This document shows positions 38,241 through 47,276 of a stretch of 64,000 nt of DNA, piece after piece (positions within the stretch are counted from its first letter, which is position 1; each line of letters begins with the position of its first letter). The stretch lies in the NCBI RefSeq assembly GCF_001417775.1, contig NZ_BBZJ01000015.1:248001-312000 (forward strand). The letters are read 5' to 3'. The translations under genes and the position numbers were made by a program. This DNA is from Streptomyces sp. TP-A0356. Lineage in GTDB: Bacteria; Actinomycetota; Actinomycetes; Streptomycetales; Streptomycetaceae. A model generated the notes under the pieces. The model was not told the DNA's origin. It searched no databases and saw nothing but the letters and a program-made list of their open reading frames with translations.

Positions 38241-38396
38241 GCCCGTGTCCTCACCGCCTACGGCAGCGCGCTGCGCCGGCCGGTGGGCCGGATCCACTGG
38301 GCGAGCACGCAGTCGGCCACCCTGATGCAGGGGCTGATGGAAGGCGCGGTGCGCTCCGGCGAGCGGGCGGCGCGCGAGGTGCTGGCCGCGGCCTGA
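38241..38396 (+). pseudogene. C-terminal remnant of a flavin amine oxidase
   Basis: [20 protein letters not shown], then [20 protein letters not shown] and ERAAREVL, equals the last about 50 residues of flavin monoamine oxidases, covering the GRIHWAGTE...[13 protein letters not shown]-binding tail. No N-terminal part exists between the polyketide gene and this point. The typical GTETA is altered to STQSA. A deletion remnant. Confidence 0.75.
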
Positions 38397-38408
38397 TACG
38401 ACCGCACG

Positions 38409-39116
38409 TCAGCGGGGCCGATCGGCGATGCGGTCGAGCCACTCCCGCATGAGGCCACGTTCCGGTGCGGTGAGGGCGTCGGTCTGCGGCAGTACGGCAC
38501 GGAGGGTGACGGCGGCCGCGACGGGCCCGGGCGTGGCGGCGGGAGCGTCCGTGGTGATCGCCGCGATGACCGCCTCACGGGCGGTGGAGGACAGCTCCGG
38601 GTCGCGGCGGTCCTCGGGCGTGGCGATGAGCGTCAGCGTCGTACCGCAGCCGGCCGCGTGCACCAGGGCCGCGGCGCGATCCTCCGGCATGCGCAGTCGG
38701 CCCGCTTCGGCGATGCGCCGGATGTGCTGGGCGAGAACGTCGAAGGCGGCGAGGGCCGCGGGCGAGGGCGCACCGGGGCGGTACCGGCCGTACATCAGTG
38801 TGTACAGCCCCGGGTTGGCCAGGCCCAGGCCGATGTGCAGGTCCCAGCCGGTGCGGAGGTCCTCGACCGGGTCGTCGCCGGGGCCCTGCGCGGTCTTGCC
38901 GGCCAGGTAGGAGGTGAAGCCGTCGGCGACGACCGCGTCGAGCAGGCCCTGTTTGTCGCCGAAGAGCCGGTAGATGGCCGGCGGCTGCACGCCGGCCGCC
39001 GCGCTCACCGCCCGGGTCGATACCGCGTCGGGCCCCTCCTCGGCCAGCAGCCGGGCAGCCGCCGCGACGATGCGTTCGCGGTGGCCGTCCGCGCCGGTGA
39101 CGTCATGACTCTCCAC
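38409..39116 (-). CDS. TetR-family regulator
   Basis: 235 aa. N-terminal helix-turn-helix at about 12-60 (RIVAAAARLLAEEGPDAVSTRAVSAAAGVQ cut to: TRAVSAAAGVQPPAIYRLFG). C-terminal all-helical ligand domain with TetR_C pattern (LYTLMYGRYRPG). A palindrome TAACA-N6-TGTTA lies just upstream, probably its operator. Gene target unknown; it is convergent with the amine oxidase remnant and may have served the lost cluster. Confidence 0.9.
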   Translation of the reverse strand: MESHDVTGADGHRERIVAAAARLLAEEGPDAVSTRAVSAAAGVQPPAIYRLFGDKQGLLDAVVADGFTSYLAGKTAQGPGDDPVEDLRTGWDLHIGLGLANPGLYTLMYGRYRPGAPSPAALAAFDVLAQHIRRIAEAGRLRMPEDRAAALVHAAGCGTTLTLIATPEDRRDPELSSTAREAVIAAITTDAPAATPGPVAAAVTLRAVLPQTDALTAPERGLMREWLDRIADRPR

Positions 39117-39127
39117 GTTTCCGACGA

Positions 39128-39143
39128 TAACAGACCCTTGTTA
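39128..39143. promoter_or_regulatory. Palindromic TetR operator candidate
   Basis: taaca-gaccct-tgtta, an inverted repeat 12-27 bases before the TetR start codon, which would overlap the start region and permit autorepression. Confidence 0.5.
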
Positions 39144-39230
39144 ACGCCAGCACCTACCACCGATACCGCGGCCGGAACCTCTTCCGCGCTCTCGGCGGCT
39201 GTCCAGCCGGACCGGCCGGGGCGGACCGGC

Positions 39231-40355
39231 TCAGGCATCCGCGTGCCTGACCGCGACGGCCGCGGCGTCGTCGGAGAGCCGGCCCCGGGTGTGCGTGACG
39301 AGGTCTTCGCGCAGCAGTCGCAGCACCTGCCCGGGATGCTCGGCCGACCAGGCCGCGGCGCGGTCGGCAAGCGGATAGAAGCGGCCTTCCCCGTCGCGCG
39401 CCTCCAGGACGCCATCGGTATAGAGGAGGAGTACGTCCGAGGGGTTGAAGGCGAAGGACTCGACCGCGTAGCTCTCCTCCCCGCAGAGTCCTCCCAGGCC
39501 CAGTGGTGGAGCGATCCGCCTGAGCGGGAGTGTCCCGGCGTGGCCGCGGTCGAGGAGCAGGGGAGACGGGTGGCCGCAGGTGACGACGTGAAGCACGGGG
39601 TCATGGTCGGGGATCTCCACGATGAGGGCGGTGGCGAAGGCCTCGTCGATGTCGGGCTCCTGGTGCTGCTGCCACTGTCTGGAGTCCCACCGCATGGCAC
39701 CGTCGAGATGCACGGCGAGTCTGGGCAGTGTGGGCTGACGATGCGAAGCGGCGCGGAAGGCACCCAGCAGGAGCGAGGCGTGGTCGATCGCGGGTAGTCC
39801 CTTGCCCCGGACATCGGCTATGAGCAGCCGGGTGCTGTGCGAGGTGCGGGCCGCGGCGAAGAGGTCTCCGCCCATGGCGGCCTCGTCCTGGGCGGCGAAG
39901 TACAGCGACGCGATCTCCAGGGGCCCGCTGTGCCGCGGCAGCGTGGGGAACAGCACCGCCTGAACGGCTTGGGCGACGGACCGGCTCTGGGTCAGCTGGT
40001 GTTCGTGTCTGTCCCTGAACAGGCAGAACGCGACGATCACGGCCGAGACGAGCACCAGAGCGGCGATCTGTGCCTGCAGGTTCTCCGTGGTCAGTACGCG
40101 TCGTGCCACTCCGATGGCGATCTGACCTCCGACCGCCATGAAGCCGATCAGGGTCGTCAGCCGGGGTCCGGCGAACGCCGCGGTGATGGCAGGTGCCGCA
40201 ACCAGCAGGGGGCCGAGATGGATGTCCGGCGGTGCCAGGATGTCCACCGTGCACACGGCGGCGATGAGCCCCAGCGGGATCAGCAGGAGCGCCCGCCCGG
40301 ATCTCGGACCCCGCAGGTCCAGCAGCTCACCAAGGGTCACACACAATGGTCCCAC
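39231..40355 (-). CDS. Membrane-anchored SpoIIE-type PP2C phosphatase
   Basis: 374 aa. The first about 130 residues hold three to four hydrophobic helices (LLLIPLGLIAAVCTVDIL, LLVAAPAITAAFAG, AALVLVSAVIVAFCLF). The PP2C/SpoIIE domain follows (LYFAAQDEAAMGGDLFAAAR, LLIADVRGKGLPA, HVVTCGHPSPLLL, LLYTDGVLEARD). It should dephosphorylate an anti-anti-sigma factor at the membrane. No partner gene lies beside it. The usual metal Asp residues (GGDLF, ADVRGKG, LYTDGV) are all kept. Confidence 0.92.
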   Translation of the reverse strand: MGPLCVTLGELLDLRGPRSGRALLLIPLGLIAAVCTVDILAPPDIHLGPLLVAAPAITAAFAGPRLTTLIGFMAVGGQIAIGVARRVLTTENLQAQIAALVLVSAVIVAFCLFRDRHEHQLTQSRSVAQAVQAVLFPTLPRHSGPLEIASLYFAAQDEAAMGGDLFAAARTSHSTRLLIADVRGKGLPAIDHASLLLGAFRAASHRQPTLPRLAVHLDGAMRWDSRQWQQHQEPDIDEAFATALIVEIPDHDPVLHVVTCGHPSPLLLDRGHAGTLPLRRIAPPLGLGGLCGEESYAVESFAFNPSDVLLLYTDGVLEARDGEGRFYPLADRAAAWSAEHPGQVLRLLREDLVTHTRGRLSDDAAAVAVRHADA

Positions 40356-40541
40356 GTCCGACGGCCCCTGCGGCGGGGAACTCCGGCGTCACCAGGTCGG
40401 ACGTATTTCTGATGTCGTTCCACCGCATTCCCGGCCGCGTCTGGATTCTCCTGTACAACGAGCGTGCGAGTAATCGTCATGCACTGGACCAGAAGCATCG
40501 CAAAACCTTCTGAGATGTCATCTGATACGTGAGGAGACTCC

Positions 40542-41138
40542 ATGAGGATCGGTCACGCCGGCAAAGCACTGCTCGTCGCCGGGGCGACGGCAGCCGCAAT
40601 CTCCCTACCGGAGGCAGCCGTCGCGTCCGCCGAGCCAGGTGCAGTGCCCACGACCGCCGTGACATGCGCGGTATCCGGCACGGTCTCGATCAGCAACGTC
40701 AGTCGGCCGCAGACGGGAATCAACTATCTGGCGCGCAACCTGACGGTCACAGGAGCCGACTCCGGCATTTCGTGCGCGGACTTGCGGAGCGACAAGTCCG
40801 CGACGGGCGGGCATTCGATCGTCGGCTATTCGGACACGTACGCGGGGTACTTCCCCAACAGCTCGTGCGCGGCTGCCGGCGGCACGCTGAACATCAAGAT
40901 CACCTGGATTCTCGACAACGGCGAGACGCAGACGTCCAAGGTGACGGAGAACATCCCGCAGGGCAACATCTTCGGCAGCCTGCAGGGCACGGGCATCGTC
41001 ACGACGGGCCTCTTCTCCGGGGCTCTCTTCGAAACCAACTCCGTCCTGCATGACACCGTCAGCCACGCCCTGCAGTGCGCCACGGACGTCGGAGTGACGA
41101 GCAGTACCTACACGTCCACCGCCACGGTCCTGCAGTAG
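40542..41138 (+). CDS. Secreted hypothetical protein
   Basis: 198 aa. Sec signal peptide (residues 1-30, cleavage after VASA). Mature part is beta-rich with many Thr, Ser and Gly and four to six Cys (TCAVSGTVSIS, SCADLRSDKS, SSCAAAGGT, QCATDVGVTSS) and looks like an immunoglobulin- or jelly-roll-style fold. Function unknown. GAGGAGACTCC precedes the ATG. Followed by a long-stem hairpin. Confidence 0.85.
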   Translation: MRIGHAGKALLVAGATAAAISLPEAAVASAEPGAVPTTAVTCAVSGTVSISNVSRPQTGINYLARNLTVTGADSGISCADLRSDKSATGGHSIVGYSDTYAGYFPNSSCAAAGGTLNIKITWILDNGETQTSKVTENIPQGNIFGSLQGTGIVTTGLFSGALFETNSVLHDTVSHALQCATDVGVTSSTYTSTATVLQ

Positions 41139-41161
41139 CGACCGGCAGGCGTCACCGAACG

Positions 41162-41197
41162 CCCCGCACACACACCACATCGTCGTGCTGTGCGGGG
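41162..41197. terminator. Bidirectional hairpin terminator
   Basis: Perfect 9-bp stem ccccgcaca / tgtgcgggg between the convergent secreted-protein and dehydratase genes. Confidence 0.75.
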
Positions 41198-41238
41198 TCG
41201 ATGTCGACGCGGGGTGCCGTCCCGAGGGGCTGGCGTCG

Positions 41239-42207
41239 TCAGCCGTGGAGAATCTCGCTGAACCGCTGGGCGCTGATGTTGCCGCCGGAGACGATGACTC
41301 CGATCCTGCGTGGCACGCGGTCGATCCGGTGGGCCAGCAGTGCGGCCAGGGCACTGGCGCCGCTGGGTTCGACGACGATCTTCAAACGCTCGAAGGCGAA
41401 CCGCATGGCATCACGAATCCGGTCGTCGCCGACCAGGGCGATCTCGTCCACCAGCCGCTGGTTGACGGAGAAGGTGAGCTCGCCCGGAATGTCCGCGGCC
41501 TGACCGTCCGCGATGGTGCGGGGCACGGGGATGGAGACGCGGTGACCGGCTTCCAGGGACCGCTTCGTGTCGTCGCCGGCCTGCGGCTCCACACCGATCA
41601 CCCGGACCGCGGGCAGCAGCCCCTTGGCGGCGGTGGCCGTGCCGGCGATCAGGCCGCCACCGCCGACCGGCACCACCACGGCGTCCAGGTCACCGGTCTC
41701 TTCCACCAGTTCGAGAGCGGCGGTGCCCTGTCCCGCGATGACGTGCGGGTGCTCGTACGGAGGTACGAGCGCCAGGCCGCGGTCGGCCGCGAGCGCCTCC
41801 CCGATCGCCACCCGGTCGCCGGTGTAGCGGTCGTAGGTGACGATCTCGGCGCCGTAACCGGCCGTCGCCTCCATCTTGGAGCGTGGCGTGTCCTCCGGCA
41901 TGACAATCACGGCGGTGGTGCCGAGTTCGCGGGCAGCGAGGGCGACTGCCTGTGCATGGTTGCCGGAGGAGTACGCGGCGATCCCCTTCGCCAACTGCTC
42001 GGGGGACAGCCGTGATGCGGCGTTGTACGCCCCGCGGAACTTGAAGGCGCCTATCCGCTGGAAGTTCTCGCACTTGAGGAAGACCTCCGCGCCGACCAGA
42101 TCGTCCAGTGTGCGTGATCGCAGTACAGGAGTGCGGTGGGCGATGCCCTTGATCCGCGCGGCAGCGTCGCGGACGTCCTCAAGGGTGACGAGCGGGGTGT
42201 CGGTCAT
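41239..42207 (-). CDS. Serine/threonine dehydratase-type PLP enzyme
   Basis: 322 aa, fold type II. The PLP Lys is in GAFKFRGAYNA, the phosphate loop is VVPVGGGGLIAGTA, and the terminal SGGNIS motif is present. No ACT regulatory domain, so it is a catabolic enzyme: threonine or serine dehydratase, or threo-3-hydroxyaspartate ammonia-lyase, which are hard to tell apart. The divergent neighbour is a YheO/DauR-type regulator, a pairing seen with amino-acid ammonia-lyases; this favours an inducible role in catabolism. Confidence 0.9.
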   Translation of the reverse strand: MTDTPLVTLEDVRDAAARIKGIAHRTPVLRSRTLDDLVGAEVFLKCENFQRIGAFKFRGAYNAASRLSPEQLAKGIAAYSSGNHAQAVALAARELGTTAVIVMPEDTPRSKMEATAGYGAEIVTYDRYTGDRVAIGEALAADRGLALVPPYEHPHVIAGQGTAALELVEETGDLDAVVVPVGGGGLIAGTATAAKGLLPAVRVIGVEPQAGDDTKRSLEAGHRVSIPVPRTIADGQAADIPGELTFSVNQRLVDEIALVGDDRIRDAMRFAFERLKIVVEPSGASALAALLAHRIDRVPRRIGVIVSGGNISAQRFSEILHG

Positions 42208-42413
42208 GTTCCTACTCCGTTCCGGGCGCTGCCGTCTGTCCGCGAACCGCTTGGAATCATTGTCTACACCCTATACTCGATGTCCAGGCCACGGTCACGT
42301 CCAGGCGGGCACGAACGGCACCGCCGGCGACGGCCGCACGAACACGCCGGAGCGGACCGCCCCTGGATCAACGCCCCTATGAGTCGTTCTTCACGAACCG
42401 CGAGGAGTCCGAC

Positions 42414-43094
42414 ATGCCGGCCGACGAGCAGGATGCCATCATCGCCGCGCTCACTCCGGTGATCGACGGCATCGCGGCGACCCTCGGGTCCTTCTGCGAA
42501 GTGGTGATCCATGACTTCCGGCGCCCCGAGCGCTCCGTCGTCGCCCTGGCCGGATCGGTCACCGGGCGGGGTGTCGGGGGGGCGATGAGCGAGATCGGCA
42601 TGAACATCCTGGCGGCCGGCGACCAGGCGCACGACGAGCTCAACTACATCACCCGCACACAGGACGGGAAGATGGTCAAGTCCTCGACCATGGTGCTCCG
42701 CGATTCGAGCGGTACGGTGTTCGGCGCCCTGTGCATCAACCTCGACGTCACCGCCGTCAACCAGGTGCACGCCCTGGTCGGGGAGCTGGCCGGGGTCGGT
42801 CCTGCGACCAGGGCCCTGCCGGTCACCACCTTCGGCGACGACATCGGCGCGGTGCTGGACGCGATCGTCGACGCCCGCCAGCTGCGCCAGAGCAAGCCGT
42901 GGGCCCAACTCGGCCGCGCCGAACGGCTGGAACTCTTCCGCGACCTCGACCGACGCGGGGTGTTCGCCGTACGCGGCGCCGTGCAGCAGGTCGCAACCCG
43001 GCTCGGGATCTCCCGGGCCTCCGCCTACAACTACCTCGCCGCGGCCCGGACCCACGACGACGGCGCCGACACCGGCCCCGGAGGCGACACTTGA
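42414..43094 (+). CDS. YheO/DauR-type transcriptional regulator
   Basis: 226 aa. An N-terminal YheO-type PAS-like domain (about 1-120; FCEVVIHDFRRPERSVVALAG and CINLDVTAVNQ) and a C-terminal helix-turn-helix (RGAVQQVATRLGISRASAYNYL). Members control amino-acid catabolism. Divergent from the dehydratase gene across 206 bases that contain a TATACT -10-like element. It most likely controls that gene. Confidence 0.88.
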   Translation: MPADEQDAIIAALTPVIDGIAATLGSFCEVVIHDFRRPERSVVALAGSVTGRGVGGAMSEIGMNILAAGDQAHDELNYITRTQDGKMVKSSTMVLRDSSGTVFGALCINLDVTAVNQVHALVGELAGVGPATRALPVTTFGDDIGAVLDAIVDARQLRQSKPWAQLGRAERLELFRDLDRRGVFAVRGAVQQVATRLGISRASAYNYLAAARTHDDGADTGPGGDT

Positions 43095-43119
43095 CCAGGC
43101 GTCCCGCGCCGGCCGTGAG

Positions 43120-46029
43120 TCACGGCTGAGGACGGGGAAAGGTCTCCAGGGCTCTGGCGAGGCCGGTGGCATCGGTGCCGACCTTGCGGTAGACGGAGGA
43201 GAGCAGCTGCGTCACCCCTTGCTCGGTGAGGCGCAGTTCCTTCGCGACCACCGCCAACGGGTGGCCCGACGCGGCCATTTCGGCGGCCTTGCGTTCATGG
43301 GCGGTGAGCGTGTCCGTCTGTGCGTAGCGCAGGGGCAGCGGTCGCAGCCCGGCCGCGGACAGTTCCTCCCTCGCCCGGGCGGCCAAGCCCTCGGCGCCGC
43401 AGTGGACGGCGACTTCCAGGCCCCGGTAGAGCCGGTCGGCGGCGTCCTGTGGCTGACCGTTCCGGGACAGCGCGGCGCCGTGGCCGACGAGGACACGCGC
43501 CAGCTCGTACGACGCCGGTGAGCGTTCCAGATGGCCGACGGCCTCGGCATACAGATCGAGCGCAGCCGGCCCGCCGGTCACCTCGGCCTCGGTGTGGAGC
43601 GCCTGGCCGATCGCGGACGCGGCACCGAAGTCCCGTGCCTGCTTGACGGCGTCCCGGGCAACGCGGACCGCCCGCTCGGGAGCGGTGGGGGCGAGGGCGG
43701 ACGCGAGGTCCAGCTTCCAGGGGCACCAGGCCGGATTGCGCCAGGCCCGTGAGTCCAGCCACTTCCCCACGGCCGACAGCAGGCCCTCCGCTTCGTCGTA
43801 TCGTCCCTCCGCCAGGAGCAGTTCGGCGTACACCGTACGCGGGTCGGGATAGATGACGGCGTTCGGGACGATCGCCCCGTACCGGTAGGAGTCGGCGAGC
43901 CGGCGCGCGTCGGTGGTCCGCCCGCGGGCCAGCAGGATCTGGATGAGAATGCCCACGGCGAAGTACTGGGCGGGCAGCGCCTCTTTCACCCGGTCGGCGA
44001 TGCGCAGGCCTTCCCGGACCAGTTCCTCCGCCTCGGCCAGGCTCCCACGGCGGTGGCGGATGTAGCCGAACAGGGTCTGGCCCAGGGCGAGATGGGAGCC
44101 GCGCCAGCCCTTCGCCTCGCATTCGGCGATGCCCCGGGTGAACAGCTCTTCGGCCCGTCGTGGCTGGTCGCAGTACATGAACACCAGGGCGGCCGAGACC
44201 GGGACCTCGAAGCCCCGGTTCTCGTCGGTCCAGCTCAGTCCGCCGCGCAGCGCCTCCTCGGCGTACGTGAGGGCGGTCCTGCGCGGCTCGCCGCGCAGCA
44301 GGGCGTCCCATGCCCTCAGGCCCAGGATGTAGCGCTCCTCCGGGCCACGACCGGTCAGGCGCGCGGCCAGCCGTGCCAGCTTGCGCGAGCGGGCGGCCGC
44401 GTCGGGCTCGTCGGCACGACAGGAGCTCCATTGGAAGTGGTCGGCCTGCATCCGCAGTCGGGTACGCGGATGGGTGGCCCGTCGCGCCTCGCTCGCGGCC
44501 ACGGACGCGGCTTCGGCGACCTGGTCGGTGTGGGCCAGTGCCTGGGTCAGCCGGTAGACGATACGGGCGCGCAGCTCCTGGTCGAGCACGGGTTGCGTGA
44601 GCGCCGTGCGCAGATAGCCGACCGTGGCCGTGGGTTCGATCAGAAAGGTGGAGCCGGCGAGTTCGTAGAGCAGCTCGGCACGCGCCTCCGGGGCCGGTGG
44701 CTCCCGCAGTGCCCGGGTCAGTACGCGCCGGGCGGCCTCCGGCGCACCCGCGCGAAGGTACTCGCGGGCGGCCTCCCGCAGGCACTCCACGGCCTCGGTG
44801 TTGCCCTCGCAGGGGACCTCCAGCAGATGCCGGGAGGCGGCGGTGGCGCCGTGCCCCGCCGCGCGGACCGCTTCCGCGGCCGCGTTGTGCAGACCGACCC
44901 ACAGTGCTGACGGGATGGCCCGGTACACGGTGGTCGCAATCAGCGGGTGGACGAACTCCAGCCCGCCTCCGGGTCCCTGGCCATCGGCGAGGATCCGGGC
45001 GGCGCGCAGCTTCTCGGTCGCCTCGGCGGCCTGCTCGGTGCCGAGGACCGCGACGGCGGCGGCCGACTCCGGTGAGATGGAGGTTCCCAGTACGGCGGCG
45101 GCCCAGGCGAAACGCACGGTGGACGGTCCCAGTCGCTGCAGGCGCTCGATCAGCCCCGGTCCCTTGACCGCCGAGGCGAGGTCGCGCATCACACCCAACT
45201 CGGCCTCGGTGCCCCTCACCTGGCGTTCGCCGAGCCGGATGGCGAGCTCGACCGTCTCGAACGGGCTTCCGCCGGTGATCGCCCAGCATTCGCCGCAGAA
45301 CGTGTCCTCGGCTCCCTCACCCACTTCGTCCCGGACGATCCTCGCCACTCCGTCGGCGGTCAGCGGCGCAAGGGCGTAGGGACGGTTCCGGTGACGTTCG
45401 GCGAGCGAACGCAACGCGGTTCCCCCGGGCGGCAGTTCGTCGGGGCGGTAGGCGACGACGATCAGCAGCGGCAGGTCTTCGGCCCGTGGCGCGAAGGAGG
45501 CCAGCCAGCTCAGGGACTCCTCATCGGCCCAGTGCATGTCGTCCAGGAGCAGGACGACGGGAGCCTTCGTCACCGTCAGGCGGGTCATCACCCAGTCCAG
45601 GCCGTCGCGCACCCCGGTCGGATCCGGCACGCGGGCGGTGTTCTCCGCCTCGATACCGAGGGCGGCGGCGACGATGTCGTACCAACTCCCCAGCAGCTCG
45701 CGGCGATCCCTGTGCTCCATCGTCGCGAGGACGGGCTGGACGAGTTGGCGGACCACACGGAAGGCCAGGCCCTGCTCCTTCTCGCCGCCCTTGCCCGACA
45801 ACACCGTGAATCCGCGCGCCGTGGCGCGGGCGCGCACTTCGGCGAGGAGTGTCGTCTTGCCCAGTCCGGCCGAACCGGTGAAGGCGAGCAGTCCGCCCTG
45901 CGGGACTCGCGTGACGCCGTCGACGACATCGCGGAGGTCCGCCAACGCGGAGTCGACCGCGCGCAGTTCCCGATGGCGCTCGAGCACCATCCGGTGCCCG
46001 GTGACCGTTTGCCGTGATCCGTCCGCCAT
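43120..46029 (-). CDS. Large ATP-binding LuxR-family (LAL) regulator
   Basis: 969 aa. N-terminal AAA-like ATPase with Walker A (AFTGSAGLGKTTLLAE, about 48-63), Walker B (VVLLLDDMHWAD) and a long helical repeat region of TPR type (about 420-890). The C-terminal LuxR helix-turn-helix is at about 905-965 (LTAHERKAAEMAASGHPL then VAKELRLTEQGVTQLLSS). LAL regulators are common activators inside secondary metabolite clusters. It is downstream of the terpene cyclase and P450 in the same direction, with 173 bases between, so it may control that pair. Confidence 0.92.
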   Translation of the reverse strand: MADGSRQTVTGHRMVLERHRELRAVDSALADLRDVVDGVTRVPQGGLLAFTGSAGLGKTTLLAEVRARATARGFTVLSGKGGEKEQGLAFRVVRQLVQPVLATMEHRDRRELLGSWYDIVAAALGIEAENTARVPDPTGVRDGLDWVMTRLTVTKAPVVLLLDDMHWADEESLSWLASFAPRAEDLPLLIVVAYRPDELPPGGTALRSLAERHRNRPYALAPLTADGVARIVRDEVGEGAEDTFCGECWAITGGSPFETVELAIRLGERQVRGTEAELGVMRDLASAVKGPGLIERLQRLGPSTVRFAWAAAVLGTSISPESAAAVAVLGTEQAAEATEKLRAARILADGQGPGGGLEFVHPLIATTVYRAIPSALWVGLHNAAAEAVRAAGHGATAASRHLLEVPCEGNTEAVECLREAAREYLRAGAPEAARRVLTRALREPPAPEARAELLYELAGSTFLIEPTATVGYLRTALTQPVLDQELRARIVYRLTQALAHTDQVAEAASVAASEARRATHPRTRLRMQADHFQWSSCRADEPDAAARSRKLARLAARLTGRGPEERYILGLRAWDALLRGEPRRTALTYAEEALRGGLSWTDENRGFEVPVSAALVFMYCDQPRRAEELFTRGIAECEAKGWRGSHLALGQTLFGYIRHRRGSLAEAEELVREGLRIADRVKEALPAQYFAVGILIQILLARGRTTDARRLADSYRYGAIVPNAVIYPDPRTVYAELLLAEGRYDEAEGLLSAVGKWLDSRAWRNPAWCPWKLDLASALAPTAPERAVRVARDAVKQARDFGAASAIGQALHTEAEVTGGPAALDLYAEAVGHLERSPASYELARVLVGHGAALSRNGQPQDAADRLYRGLEVAVHCGAEGLAARAREELSAAGLRPLPLRYAQTDTLTAHERKAAEMAASGHPLAVVAKELRLTEQGVTQLLSSVYRKVGTDATGLARALETFPRPQP

Positions 46030-46202
46030 GTGCCCTGCCGCTTCCTGCCGTCAGCTATCGGAAGACAAGGTTGAGCGTACGCTCACCTGGGCGCGCGGAA
46101 GATGCTTTGGGGAAGCAGTCGCCGTGGAAAGAGTGAACCCTTGATCGCGCCGGTTTGCCCGTCCCCCACCTCGGGTAACGCAGCCCGACCGGTGTTCCTC
46201 CC

Positions 46203-47210
46203 TCAGGGCCCGACGTGCAGGGCCGCTGTGTCCGCGTAGCGTGGCACGCTGCGGGACCAGTGGTAGCAGCCCCGGATCCAGCCGGCCATGCCCTCCACAT
46301 AGCCGATGCCGGCGGGGCTCAGCTCCGGCTCGATCTCCTTGAAGAGCCGCTCGAACTCACGGATGGTGCGGTTGATCCGTCTGATGGCGAGGCTGACAGC
46401 CTCCGGCAGGGAGCAGCGGTAGGCGCGGCGGTGCGCGAGCGCCAGGTTGATCACTCCGCCCGCTCGTTGCTCCTTCACCGCGGAGAACAGGTCGGGTATC
46501 CATACCGCCGCGTCGGCCGACAGTCTCTGCAGGCGCGGCATGGCGGGGTGACCGAGCTCCTCGGGGGCCAGTTCGTGCTCCTGCGCGGCCTCGCACAGCG
46601 GGTAGAAGGGCTCCACGCCGGCGGTGAGCGACCGTATGGAACCGCACAGACCGATCCCCACCCGGTGAGGTTCGGTCTGGGCCACCGCCTCGTACAACAG
46701 GCCGTGTACGTACTCGCGGCTGTTCGCCGCCCATCGCGCGGCCTGTGCCGGGGTGCAGCGCTCCTTGACCTGACGGTGCAGGTCGGTGAGGGCGGCTCCG
46801 AGGGGCGTGCTGGGCGGTTGACCGTCACGCAGGATGCCGACGCTCTCGCACAGCATGGGCACCAGCCGGCTCGGCCGTCCCCGGCCGATGTCCTCCGCAC
46901 GGTCGTCGTAGACGAATTGGTAGGCGATCTGATTGGCCACGAGCTGAAGGAGGTCGGGGCTCATCGTGGGGCTGTTGTAGGAGGCGAGTTCGGCGGGGCG
47001 GGTGTAGGAAATCATCGCCGCCACCCGAGGGTCGACGGTCAGCCCGTATGCGTGCAACCACTGGTCGAGGCCGTCCGCGACCTCGGATTGATGCGGATTG
47101 CACAGGAAGGGAAAGGGCATGTAGAGCTCGGCCTCGATCAGTTCCTGCAGACTCCCGGGCGCACTTCCGGCGTCCGGTGCGTCCACCGTGTCCTGGTGCG
47201 TCGTGCACAC
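46203..47210 (-). CDS. Class I terpene cyclase
   Basis: 335 aa, the usual size for bacterial sesquiterpene cyclases. Metal motif 1 is YDDRAEDIGR (DDxxxD type). Metal motif 2 (normally NDxxSxxKE) reads PDLFSAVKE, so the first ligand Asn is replaced by Pro, though the Ser, Lys and Glu are kept. The pyrophosphate Arg region SIRSLTAGVEPFYPL and the C-terminal WSRSVPRY (RY pair) are present. The GTG start at 47210 has AAGGGAAGG upstream; an ATG 48 bases further up has no ribosome site. Product unknown. It forms an operon with the P450, 66 bases away. Confidence 0.9.
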   Translation of the reverse strand: MCTTHQDTVDAPDAGSAPGSLQELIEAELYMPFPFLCNPHQSEVADGLDQWLHAYGLTVDPRVAAMISYTRPAELASYNSPTMSPDLLQLVANQIAYQFVYDDRAEDIGRGRPSRLVPMLCESVGILRDGQPPSTPLGAALTDLHRQVKERCTPAQAARWAANSREYVHGLLYEAVAQTEPHRVGIGLCGSIRSLTAGVEPFYPLCEAAQEHELAPEELGHPAMPRLQRLSADAAVWIPDLFSAVKEQRAGGVINLALAHRRAYRCSLPEAVSLAIRRINRTIREFERLFKEIEPELSPAGIGYVEGMAGWIRGCYHWSRSVPRYADTAALHVGP

Positions 47211-47276
47211 ATTGCCACCTTCCCTTCGGTAGTCCCGCGGCCGGGGTGTCACCGTCATTCGGTGCGCGAATTCTGC

